Under the pieces are notes generated by a model. That model searched no databases. It saw only the letters and a list, made by a program, of their open reading frames with translations, and was not told the DNA's origin. Made by a program: the position numbers and the translations under genes. Positions 9,066 through 17,078 of a stretch of 64,000 nucleotides of DNA are shown in pieces (within the stretch, counting starts at the first letter, position 1; each line of letters starts with the position of its first letter). Origin of the DNA: DATACZ01 sp036258795 (GTDB lineage: Bacteria; Actinomycetota; CADDZG01; JAHWKV01); contig DATACZ010000026.1 of the NCBI GenBank assembly GCA_036258795.1, positions 50,790 through 114,789 of the forward strand. The letters run 5' to 3'.

Positions 9066-9149
9066 TGCGGGCGAGAGGACTCGAACCTCCACGGGAGTCA
9101 ATCCCACAGGATCCTAAATCCTGCGCGTCTACCATTTCGCCACGCCCGC
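9066..9149 (-). tRNA. tRNA-Leu (anticodon TAG)
   Basis: Read on the minus strand: acceptor GCGGGCG pairs with CGCCCGC, the D-arm carries TGGCGAAATGGTAGACGC, and the anticodon stem CAGGA/TCCTG encloses loop TTTAGGA. A long variable arm typical of Leu and a normal T-arm (GGTTCGAGTCC) follow. The gene is 84 bases to the discriminator A, and the 3' CCA is not encoded. Confidence 0.95.
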
Positions 9150-9268
9150 GCGATGTCGGTCTCAGAATAGCGGGGGCTGGCCACCCGGCGGCACAGTTGG
9201 GCGCAGCGACCTGCTGAAAGTTCTTATGGAGACCTTGGAAAGGTACGGGCTATGCCGACCCAGGGTTT

Positions 9269-9754
9269 CTAAGCCTGGCCGGTGTCCTGGCTCCAGAGGT
9301 AGTCGGGCGGAAGCTCTGCGTCGTCTCCCCACCTCGACATGTCCTCTGCATGAGTGATGGCAGCGCAAAGCTTGTCCGGAGTGAGCTGTACGCCTTCTAG
9401 GCTCTCGAGCCACTTTACGGTTCTTGGGTCCCGATCTGAAATCCCGAGGTCTTCAGCCCACTCCTTCACCGATATCGGGTCGGTCATCTTAGCCATCATC
9501 CGGTCACGATCTTGCTCGGTTCGGGTAGCCCGGACAGACTCCTGCGCTGCCCGGAACTTGCGGTCTAGCTGAAAGCTGTCAACGATACGAAGCTCTTGAG
9601 GTTCGGTCTTCAGCTGAATGGCCAGAGCGGCCCTGATCAGCTCCCTCGCCCTGGGCAGGGTAGTGGCCGAACAATGAACGCCCGGCTCCTCCGCGACCTG
9701 CGCTTTCCATGCTTCGCCGTCTCGCTCGTATACCGCGGTGTAGGTCTCGGTCAC
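9269..9754 (-). CDS. HicB-like domain protein, no HicA partner seen
   Basis: 161 residues from GTG 9754, about 10 bases downstream of a GGGAGG site; a GTG three codons earlier is less well spaced. Residues 1-50 (TYTAVYERDGEAWKAQVAEE, then a Thr-Leu-Pro-Arg-Ala segment leading into a helix) resemble the HicB/partial RNase-H-like fold of antitoxins. The remaining 110 residues are polar, probably helical, and not recognised. No neighbouring small HicA toxin gene is visible. An orphan regulator or stray antitoxin is therefore the cautious reading. Confidence 0.5.
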   Translation of the reverse strand: MTETYTAVYERDGEAWKAQVAEEPGVHCSATTLPRARELIRAALAIQLKTEPQELRIVDSFQLDRKFRAAQESVRATRTEQDRDRMMAKMTDPISVKEWAEDLGISDRDPRTVKWLESLEGVQLTPDKLCAAITHAEDMSRWGDDAELPPDYLWSQDTGQA

Positions 9755-10199
9755 TTTACTCACTCCTCCCGGGCTTTCCGTAAGTTTCCCACGTTTCAGA
9801 AAGGACACAGGCAACCTGAAATTCAAGATCCCATTATCCGACTCCTGGAACATGATTGCCGCAGCGCCTTTTCTTGCGCACTGGCTGGCGGAAATTCCGT
9901 GGGCCCAGCTTTACACAATACGAACCTTTTCCACGCGGTCAAAGGTTTGACCTTCGGGTTATGAGCCGCATGGTCGGGGGTTCGTGCCGTCCCAACGCGT
10001 CCCACGCAGTACCGCTCAGCAGGGCGTTCGCGCACTTGACGTCTCAGTCCGTACCACCGCCGACCAGCCAGTAGCCGCCTGCGGTGTAGAAGAAGTGCAG
10101 AACCACCTCGCCTCGTGCTGCTACGTTCGCATCGCAGCTACCTGACCAGCGCCGCTCGGAAGTTCTAGACGATCCGCTCGCTTCCGGCTCCTCGCGATC
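9755..10199 (+). other. intergenic stretch with a tRNA-Met-like fragment
   Basis: No convincing gene. On the minus strand 9949-9967 reads GGCTCATAACCCGAAGGTC, the standard anticodon loop (CAT), 3' stem and variable loop of a bacterial elongator tRNA-Met. The 5' half and a proper T-arm do not follow, so it is not a functional tRNA. It could be a scar from integration or deletion at a tRNA gene. I see nothing else supportable here. Confidence 0.4.
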
Positions 10200-10805
10200 T
10201 CACCCGGACTGCGCGAGTGGTGGGTGTTCCAGCACGCTGGGCCGGTACTCGACCAGTTGGATGCGGCCATCGAAGGTGCGGCTGTCGATCATGTCGAGTG
10301 CGACGTCAGGGTAGCCGTCGTAGATGCGTTCGGCTCCCGTGGCGCCGGTGATCACCGGGAACATGACGACCCGGAAGCGGTCGACGAGGCCGGCTCGCAG
10401 CAGCGACCGGCTTAGGCTGATGCTGCCGATCGTGCTGATGAGACCGGAGCCATCCTCCTTCATTACGCGGACCGCTTCGACGGCGTCGTCGCGCACGAGT
10501 GTGGTGTTGGCCCAGGCGAGGGGCTCCTTGAGCGAGGCGGAGAACACCACCTTCGACGCTCGCGTGAGTTCGTCGACGGACGACTCCTCGTCGGCAGTGA
10601 ACTCATCTGTTCCCTCTGGGAGCTCGCCAGCGGCAAAGCCCGACATCAGCCGGTAGGTGTTGGCTCCCATCACGTAGGTGACCTCGGGTTGCTCGCCGAG
10701 CCAGGCGAGGTACTCGGGCCCCTCGAGCCCCCACCAGCCGGGCCAGCCTTCCGCCGACGCGTAGCCGTCGAGGGAGGTGATGAAGTCGACCATCAGTTCT
10801 CGCAT
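10200..10805 (-). CDS. dihydrofolate reductase-family protein (RibD C-terminal fold)
   Basis: 201 residues with a GGACC(A)-preceded ATG at 10805. The start ELMVDFITSLDGYAS, then a TYVMGANTYRLM segment, KVVFSASL, and ISTIGSISLSRSLLRAGLVDRFR near residue 130-150 follow the pattern of YwjB/YyaP-type proteins with the RibD reductase fold. These proteins bind NADPH and mostly have unknown substrates. It stands alone between two non-coding stretches, so context gives no role. Confidence 0.75.
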   Translation of the reverse strand: MRELMVDFITSLDGYASAEGWPGWWGLEGPEYLAWLGEQPEVTYVMGANTYRLMSGFAAGELPEGTDEFTADEESSVDELTRASKVVFSASLKEPLAWANTTLVRDDAVEAVRVMKEDGSGLISTIGSISLSRSLLRAGLVDRFRVVMFPVITGATGAERIYDGYPDVALDMIDSRTFDGRIQLVEYRPSVLEHPPLAQSG

Positions 10806-11352
10806 CGTGGTCCTCCTGGAACGACGGAACGGTTGTCACGCAATGTGTGCCGGTGTGTCCTTGCCGTTCCCGAAATCATCGCATTGATCTGCGGCGACGT
10901 TGAGTCGGCGCCGAGGAGGCCAGGCTCGGGGGTTAACCAGCGCGGCGCTTCTTTGTCACGGGCCGCGGCGCGGGCTCACGCAGCCGCCCGAGCGAGTCTG
11001 TCATGGCGAGGCTGGTTCCGGCAGTTGGGCTGCCTGACCACCTTCGTGGTCGGTGGCCGGCCCGGCAAGAACTTCGCGTGGACTTTCCGAAGGTAAGCAA
11101 GCGCGGCCTTCTGAGGACCCGACCGACAAGCGGGCGGATCCGGGCCCCCACAGCCATTGCTCCCAAGTCGTGGCGCTAAGAAACAAAGACTGGGCGGGCC
11201 AACCTCCTGTCGTGCTGTCCGACAAGGCGCAATCTAAAGCAACAAGTTAGAGGTCGCCCCCAAATAGGTCCTCGTGTGACCCATGTTCGGTCGCCTGTCA
11301 GTCGCGGCTGGCATCCTGAATCAGTACGAAGCACGAGAGATAGAAGCAGAAC
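10806..11352 (+). other. 547-base stretch without a supportable gene
   Basis: Several short open frames exist on both strands, but none has a recognisable domain, a good ribosome-binding site and consistent codon use. No tRNA, terminator or clear promoter was seen. With broken genes on the downstream side, it may be decayed accessory DNA. Confidence 0.4.
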
Positions 11353-11815
11353 GTGATCACACCGGAGATTACAGCACTCGCAACGCAACTCGCCGAGGCG
11401 ATCACACGCAACGCCGCTAGTGCCGTAGCGAGCAAGGTGAGCGCCATCCGGGCTCGTAAGGTTGATCAGGCGACTATGAATGAGTTGATCGAGCTCGTGA
11501 ACGACTTGATCGCCGACAAGAACGAACTCGTCGGCCTTGCTCAGGCATTTGAGCAAGAACTGGTTGCGCAGCAGATCTCGGAAAAGGACAGAGTCTGGTG
11601 ACCGTCGAGGCCTTGACCATCATGCAGTTGGTCGGCTTCAACTTCCGACGAGCATCGGTGAACCGTTGACCACCCTGGTCGAGCGATTGATCTTGAGCAG
11701 GATGCCTGCACCAGATCAGTCCGCTGCGCAACAGGCACTGCAACTTCGTCGGGAGGCGGCCTACCTCGAAGCGTCGACCGACCCGGAAGCCAGACAACTG
11801 CTTCAGCAGGGCTGA
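11353..11815 (+). pseudogene. frameshifted remnant of a helical protein of unknown function
   Basis: Three pieces in three frames read like one protein. Piece one, from GTG 11353 to 11601, is helical (NELIELVNDLIADKNELVGLAQAFEQEL). Piece two runs from about 11598 and contains VEALTIMQLVGFNF. Piece three starts about 11654 with IGEPLTTLVERLILSRMP and ends at 11815 with DPEARQLLQQG. The breaks fall near 11600 and 11652. A shortened middle compared with an intact ancestor is possible. No domain name can be assigned. Sequencing error is an alternative to decay, but two shifts in 60 bases favour decay. Confidence 0.45.
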
Positions 11816-12079
11816 TTCAGCAGCGAAAGGCCCCACTGTGGCCTGTTCATCCTGGGTCGGCGCTCAGTTGACCACGAGGTAGCCTACGTCTCGCTCGGCG
11901 ACGGGTACATGGTCCGAGACCATGGACCTTGAAGGGTCTTCTCCAGAGCCTGGTAGCGGACGTACGGGTTGGCGGACGACACTCCATAACGCCGCGTTTT
12001 CGAGTTCCAATGGGATCTGACGCGCACCAACCTTCAAACACCAACAACGAGGGACGGGTTCATACACCGTCATGATCGG

Positions 12080-12151
12080 TGGGCCCCCAGGGATTCGAAC
12101 CCTGAACCTATCGGTTAAGAGCCGAGTGCTCTGCCATTGAGCTAGAGGCCC
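12080..12151 (-). tRNA. tRNA-Lys (anticodon CTT)
   Basis: On the minus strand the acceptor GGGCCTC pairs with GGGGCCC (one G-T pair), followed by TAGCTC...GAGC D-arm, anticodon loop CTCTTAA, and T-arm CAGGG-TTCGAAT-CCCTG. It is 72 bases with discriminator A; CCA is not encoded. Confidence 0.95.
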
Positions 12152-12160
12152 ACGATGAGT

Positions 12161-12879
12161 CTACCGAACGTCCCATGGTCCATTGGCCATAACGTCAATC
12201 CAACCTTTGACGCGATGAAGGAGGTCGGCGCTGCGCGTTACTCGAATGGAGCAGGTGCCGTGGTAAAGCACGTTCTTCCTGTGCCCAGTGCCCTCAGTCT
12301 TTACATAGGTCTTTCGAAACTGATTTAGCGGTATGCCGGTAACCGTGGACCAATAGCTTTTAATTTCGGCCTCTGACAATCCATCGTGGATATTGAGCGA
12401 CATCCGGAATCTGTCGCTGGTGAGCTGCAGATACGACGAGGACCATGCAAGAAACACCAAGACGAGTCCAGGGTCCGAATCGTGAATTGCAGCCGGTTGA
12501 GCCGCTTTGCTCCCTCTGCCCAGTAGGCCACCACGCCTGCCACCCAAAATGGGTCAGACAGCAGCGAAAAGGCCTCCGATCGAGCCGCAGCTCGTATGGC
12601 TTCTACGCGGCGCAGGTTGCGGTTGTGAAGAGTAAGCCCAGCCTGAAGCCGACTAGCTTTGGCGTTGTTCAGTGCCCGCAGCCTGGCCTCTTGTTCGGGG
12701 CTCAACCGAATGTCACGGCACCAAGCCGAGAGCGTTCCCCTGGAGACCGGGATGATCTGGCCAATTTCTCGATAGGACAAGCCCAGCCTTCGCAGGGACT
12801 CGGCGAGCTCCCGCCGCTCCCATCGCTTCAGGACCGGCCACAAGGGTGCCTGGGTGAGGAGCTGTGGCGGAACCTCCAT
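12161..12879 (-). pseudogene. frameshifted HTH protein resembling homing-endonuclease-like mobile genes
   Basis: From ATG 12879 the frame encodes a helix-turn-helix (ELAESLRRLGLSYREIGQI, then VSRGTLSAWCRDI) and a basic helical region. It continues through DPFWVAGVVAYWAEGAKR to about 12480. There the sense jumps to another frame, which continues SDPGLVLVFLAW, then HDGLSEAEIKSYWS, TGIPLNQFRK and GTCSIRVTRSADLLHR, ending at 12161. One lost base at about 12480 restores a single protein of about 238 residues. The HTH plus this C-terminal pattern recalls small LAGLIDADG-like mobile proteins; that family link is from memory and tentative. It lies between tRNA-Lys and tRNA-His. Confidence 0.6.
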
Positions 12880-12949
12880 GAAAGGAATTGTGGGGCGTGT
12901 AGGTGACAGATTTAGGTTTAAGGGTCCGCACGTGCAGATCCAGAGCTAG

Positions 12950-13023
12950 GGTGACCGACGGGATTTGAACCCGCGACATCCTGGACCACAACCAGGTGCT
13001 CTACCAGCTGAGCTACGGCCACC
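12950..13023 (-). tRNA. tRNA-His (anticodon GTG)
   Basis: On the minus strand: acceptor GTGGCCG/CGGTCAC with the extra 5' G (-1) facing C73 that marks tRNA-His, D-arm TAGCTCAGCTGGTAGAGC, anticodon stem CCTGG/CCAGG with loop TTGTGGT, and T-arm GCGGG-TTCAAAT-CCCGT. 74 bases including G-1. Confidence 0.95.
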
Positions 13024-13123
13024 ATGGGGCGCTAGGGCGCCATGGAGATGGTAGCACCGACTCTTGGCGTTAAATGGAGTCCCGGGGCGCGGCTGGTGAA
13101 GGTCGGATAGCCTTGCCAAGGTC

Positions 13124-14317
13124 ATGCGGAGCTCTGCCGACGTGATCGTCGTGGGCGGCGGAATACTGGGATGTTCGGTCGCCGCGGAGCTAGCCGAGAT
13201 GGGCGCCGACGTGGTCTTGGTGGAGAGAGCCGAGATCGCTCACGGCGCATCAGGGCGCAACCATGGTCTTATCTTCTACCCGCTGAATCCCATCACCGAC
13301 GCCCTTTACAGGACTTCTCTCGAGATGTATCGCCAGGTTGCGTCATCGCCGGACCTGGACATCGAGCTCGACGAGAAGCCGGTGGGCTTTCTAATCCTCG
13401 TAGCGCGGGAGGACGAGTGGCCTGTGGCCTTGGCAGAGGCGTCCGCTTGCCAGGTAGGCGGAAAGGAGGTCCGCCGGGTGGACCGAGGGGAGCTTCATGT
13501 CCTGGAGCCCAACCTTTCAGACACGTTCGACGGCGCTTATCTGGTCGAAGACGGGTACCGAGTCGATCCCCAAGCGCTGACGCTGGCCTTTTCCCTCCTC
13601 GCCCAGGCCGATGGAGCCGACGTCGAGACCCATACGGAAGCGAAGCGAGTGATTGTTCGTGGTGACCGTGTTGAGGGGGTAGCGACCGACCGTGGCCTGA
13701 TCCATTCGAGGATCGTGGTACTCGCCACCGGGCCCTGGGCCCCAAAGCTTGCTAGGACCGCGGGAGTCGACCTGGATATTTCCGGAGCCAGAGGCTGGCT
13801 GGTGCTAACAAGACCGGCTCCACCCCTGTGCCGCCATGTTCTAGTATCGGCCGGTTGGCACCTCGTCACGGGAGTCGAGGGACCGGCCGAAATCACGCTG
13901 GGGGCGTATGCGAGGGGAGATGCCCCGGTTCCCTCAGACGTCGGCCTTCTTATTCAGCAGAACGCTTCAGGGCATGTGCTGTTGGGGGGGTCGCGCTCCG
14001 TATCCGTAAGGCAGGACCCTGAGGGCCCAGAGGTAACGAGGGAGATAGCCAGGCGTGCCGTGGCCGCTCTACCGGCCCTGGGCCCTATTCCCATAACCGA
14101 GGTTCGGTCGGGGGTAAGGCCGATGAGTCCCGATGGGTCTCCATTCATCGGGTGGGTGCCGGGCGTGGAAGGGCTCTTTGTGGTCGGAGGGCATGGTGGG
14201 CAAGGGATCATGCTTGGCGGAGGCAGCGCGAGGCTGGCGGCCCAGATGATCCGAGGAAGGACGCCTTTTACGGATCCATCCCTTTTTGCCCTCGACCGGC
14301 TTAGTCCTGGACGATGA
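13124..14317 (+). CDS. FAD-dependent amine/amino-acid oxidoreductase (DAO family)
   Basis: 397 residues. An N-terminal Rossmann FAD site (VVGGGILGCSVAAELAEMGADV) ends in Glu at the second strand, followed by HGASGRNHG. The C-terminal FAD-contacting segment is GLFVVGGHGGQGIMLG. The layout matches glycine, sarcosine and D-amino-acid oxidases or dehydrogenases. It converges on the grdC-like gene with 24 bases between the stops. A role in supplying or removing an N-methyl or amino substrate of the Grd-like system is possible but is only inference from position. Confidence 0.75.
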   Translation: MRSSADVIVVGGGILGCSVAAELAEMGADVVLVERAEIAHGASGRNHGLIFYPLNPITDALYRTSLEMYRQVASSPDLDIELDEKPVGFLILVAREDEWPVALAEASACQVGGKEVRRVDRGELHVLEPNLSDTFDGAYLVEDGYRVDPQALTLAFSLLAQADGADVETHTEAKRVIVRGDRVEGVATDRGLIHSRIVVLATGPWAPKLARTAGVDLDISGARGWLVLTRPAPPLCRHVLVSAGWHLVTGVEGPAEITLGAYARGDAPVPSDVGLLIQQNASGHVLLGGSRSVSVRQDPEGPEVTREIARRAVAALPALGPIPITEVRSGVRPMSPDGSPFIGWVPGVEGLFVVGGHGGQGIMLGGGSARLAAQMIRGRTPFTDPSLFALDRLSPGR

Positions 14318-14341
14318 AGCCTGCCGGCCGGGAGGCCCGGC

Positions 14342-15772
14342 TCAGGATTCGGTCGGATTCCTCTCCAGGAGCACGCTCATGCCGTCGGAAAGCTGAGACA
14401 TCCGGCCCAGAAATAGGCTTCCCTTGGCGAGCATATGCACTCTTTGGGCGTCTCCGGTGGTGAGACGGCGCAGAGCGTGCGGAAGATAACAGATCGCCGA
14501 GGCGAGGTGACCCTGCGTGGGGGCGAAGCCAGGCATTCCTCTCTCGGCCACAAACTCGTCGATCTGGTCCTTTGACATCTCGCCCTTGCGGGCCGCCAGG
14601 CTTGCAATCATCCGGTAGTTGCGTTCGGGAACGTTGCCCGAGCCCTGTGGCTCGGTAACCTCGGGATCGTGCAGCTCGGTGGCGTAGTCGTCCACTTCCA
14701 GCATTGAAATGCCGGTGCGCTCCAAGGGCTCGACGGCCAGCGCCTGCATGATCTGGGGGTTGGAGCCTCCCATCGCAACCCGGTGCCGGCCAACGGTATC
14801 CAGCCGAAGGAGCGGTGAGGCCCCGTCGTCGGCCTCGATGAGAAGAGCGACCCCGCCCATTACGTCCTCTAAAACCGGAAGGTCGTTGCGAAGATGCCCC
14901 TGGAACTTCATTCCCAGCTTTGGAAGGGAGCCGCCGGCAGCGACGGCCACCCTCTTGAAGACTCCCGAGTTGACCAACGCACCGGCGAACACCATGGCCG
15001 GTAGGGGAGCCGCGCAGAAGTTCTTGATGTCGGCCCCAGAGGACTGTGTCAGGCCGGCTAGGGATGCCATAGCCTTGGCCATGTTCCCCCCGCCCCGTTG
15101 ATAACGGTCGCCCACTGCTTCTTCCCCGCAGGTAAGTACGAAGTCGATCGACTCCGGATCGATGTCGTGATCTTCGATCAGGTGCAGCAGGGCGAGTACT
15201 CCGGTTGCCTTGCAGGCAAGGTTCTCGAGCAGGATGTTTGCGGTAAGTGACTCGTCTTCGGAGTGAGCGGTCTTGACGGCGCCGGCAACCTCCTCGCCCA
15301 GGTACAGGGGCAAGCCCCCGGTCTCGGCTCCCGCGGCCTCGGCATCCTCTGCAACGTTTTCCAGGCGCTCTAGGTTGAACTTCTTGGATAGAGGGTGCTT
15401 CGCCAGCGCCTCTGCCGCCCGTTCGGCTACCGGCCCGTCCAGGACGATCAAGCTGAACTCGTCGACTGCGGCCATCAGCCCTAGAAACTCCTCCTCCGGC
15501 ATCGCCTCGCCATCCGGCGTGAAGCGTGAGCTGCCTGGGACGGTCTTGCCGACCCTGGGACGCTCGGGCATCTCGCGGGGATGGATAGCACCCAGATATG
15601 CCTGATTGGGGGGATAACCCATGGCTTCATCGAAGCTCCGAAGGCTCGAGAGGAACTTGGACTTCTGATCCGGGTTTTTGGGCAGCTCCCGCGACGGCTT
15701 GGACCCGTACCGGGCCAGGTTCGGCGTGTGGGCAAGGATATGGCTTGCTGCAGATACGACGGGTTTGGTCAC
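14342..15772 (-). CDS. grdC: glycine/sarcosine/betaine reductase component C, beta-subunit-like
   Basis: 476 residues with a GTG start 13 bases after grdB and an AGGAAAGGA ribosome-binding site. The C-terminal half resembles beta-ketoacyl synthase III-type GrdC: LTCGEEAVGDRYQRGGGN (Cys215) and SSGADIKNFCAAPLPAMVFAG (Cys253). In the known system component C takes the carboxymethyl-selenoether from component A and releases acetyl phosphate, working with the alpha subunit GrdD. No grdD is found in this window, so the subunit partner and product are open. It is the last gene of grdE-grdB-grdC. Confidence 0.78.
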   Translation of the reverse strand: MTKPVVSAASHILAHTPNLARYGSKPSRELPKNPDQKSKFLSSLRSFDEAMGYPPNQAYLGAIHPREMPERPRVGKTVPGSSRFTPDGEAMPEEEFLGLMAAVDEFSLIVLDGPVAERAAEALAKHPLSKKFNLERLENVAEDAEAAGAETGGLPLYLGEEVAGAVKTAHSEDESLTANILLENLACKATGVLALLHLIEDHDIDPESIDFVLTCGEEAVGDRYQRGGGNMAKAMASLAGLTQSSGADIKNFCAAPLPAMVFAGALVNSGVFKRVAVAAGGSLPKLGMKFQGHLRNDLPVLEDVMGGVALLIEADDGASPLLRLDTVGRHRVAMGGSNPQIMQALAVEPLERTGISMLEVDDYATELHDPEVTEPQGSGNVPERNYRMIASLAARKGEMSKDQIDEFVAERGMPGFAPTQGHLASAICYLPHALRRLTTGDAQRVHMLAKGSLFLGRMSQLSDGMSVLLERNPTES

Positions 15773-15785
15773 ACCAATTCCTTTC

Positions 15786-17078
15786 CTATTCGGTCGATGC
15801 CGGTTCGAACACCGTGGGCTTTTCGACTTCGGTGGAGATGGCCGTTAGTGCGGTCTCCAGCAATTGCCGGCGCCACTCCTTTTCCTGATCCGGAGCGAGG
15901 CTGGGATCCCCTGCAGGGTATGGGATGCCCCTCGTCGGAACGATGCGGGGCGCGCCGACCCTGCTTGCGATCGGCACGAGGTTGCACAGGAGGGCGGTCG
16001 GAATGCCGGCCCTCTCCAGCTCTTTGGCAAGCGTTGACCCGCAACGCGTACCCGTCCCTCAGGTCGAGGTGAGGATGGCGGCCTGAACGCCGGCCTTGCG
16101 AAGCTCCTCGGCCCACTCGACCCCGTAGCCGGAGGCTGAGTCGATGGGCATGCCGTTTCCGACCGTGACCAGATACTCGGAGTGCAACTGACCAATACGG
16201 CCCTCTTTCTCCATCTCCCGGGCCACGTCCAGGGGAAGAATCCGGTTCGGGTCCTCGTTGGCTTTTACGGTCGAGAACCCGCCGTGAATCGATTGAAATT
16301 CGCCCGCCGGCATGCTTTCCCTTTCCTCTAACGGGTACCGCAGCCACCGGGTGGCCCGGGAGGACTCCAGCCGGCCTGGATTTCCGTTGGGAACAAGCCC
16401 TCCTTCAGTTAGGAGGGCGATCAGGGCGTCCGCGGGATCGGACACCGGCGGAGCCGGCTCTACGGTGCCGAAGTCGGGAAGTGGGATCTCGGTTGCGCTG
16501 CTGTCGCCGCCAAGGCGCTTCAGCGCCAGTGCAACCGCCCTCGTGGCGGCGTTGTCCTCAGCCATGCGATTTCGACGTGGACCCTTTCCCTTGATGGCAT
16601 TGGGAATCTCTTCTCCGGCGGCTAGCTTGGCGACCGCGTCGGCGATTGCCTCCAGGGCGTCGCCCATCTCCCTGGCGGTCTCGCCGGTTGGAACGACCGG
16701 TGCTGAGCCTGCCTCCGCTACCCCAGGGTTGTCTGGGTGCATGGCCGCGAGGGTCTTGAGCCCTGCCTCGAAGGCGGCCGCGGCCACTCGCCCGCAAGCA
16801 ATGCCGTTGCGCCCGCTGGTGAAGGCCGGACCGGCAATCAGAATCTCGGCATCCGTTCCCTTTACCAGCTCCAAGATCTCCTCAGCGGCGCCGTCCTTTG
16901 ACGCTGCGTAGTCGTCGCCGCAGGACACCGTGGCTATGATCTGGTGCTGGTCCCCGAGAAGCGAAGCAAGCTTGCGGCCGGGGCCCAGCGGCTCTTCCTT
17001 GAGCTCGGGACCCGCGTTCGCGGAGTCCTCTCCGCCTATGCCGGCGAAGAACTGGTTGATGTAGTGGACGATCTTCAA
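15786..17078 (-). CDS. grdB: glycine/sarcosine/betaine reductase component B selenoprotein subunit (in-frame UGA)
   Basis: The frame from TTG 17078 runs 339 codons to a TGA at 16061-16059 preceded by AAILTST, and continues in the same frame to TAG at 15786. Read as Sec, the site is LTST-U-GTRTRCGSTLAKELERAG, which matches the selenocysteine site of GrdB. The following VPIASRVGAPRIVPTRGIPYPAGDP is also typical of the family. Full length is 430 residues with Sec340. Upstream are CGDDYA and AGPAFTSGRNGIACG near residues 54-105. In known component B the subunit activates the substrate amine. The TTG overlaps the grdE stop (TTGA). Some of the family's usual Cys residues differ (GTR rather than GTC). 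Confidence 0.92.
16031..16061 (-). promoter_or_regulatory. candidate bacterial SECIS hairpin of grdB
   Basis: Immediately 3' of the UGA (16061-16059) the mRNA can form a perfect 6-base-pair hairpin, GCGTTG-cgggt-CAACGC (16047-16031), beginning 11 bases after the UGA. Spacing and size fit bacterial SECIS elements bound by SelB. Confidence 0.65.

Noticed and set aside
10806..11352. Possible integrase or other gene in the gene-poor stretch
   Set aside because: Both strands were read; no catalytic motif or consistent frame was found.
14318..14346. GC-rich inverted sequence between the convergent FAD oxidoreductase and grdC-like genes
   Set aside because: It can form a short imperfect hairpin, but there is no T run on either strand, so calling it a terminator is not supported.
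15786..15977. Separate small protein starting within the 3' part of grdB
   Set aside because: It is the C-terminal end of GrdB after the selenocysteine codon; there is no independent ribosome-binding site.
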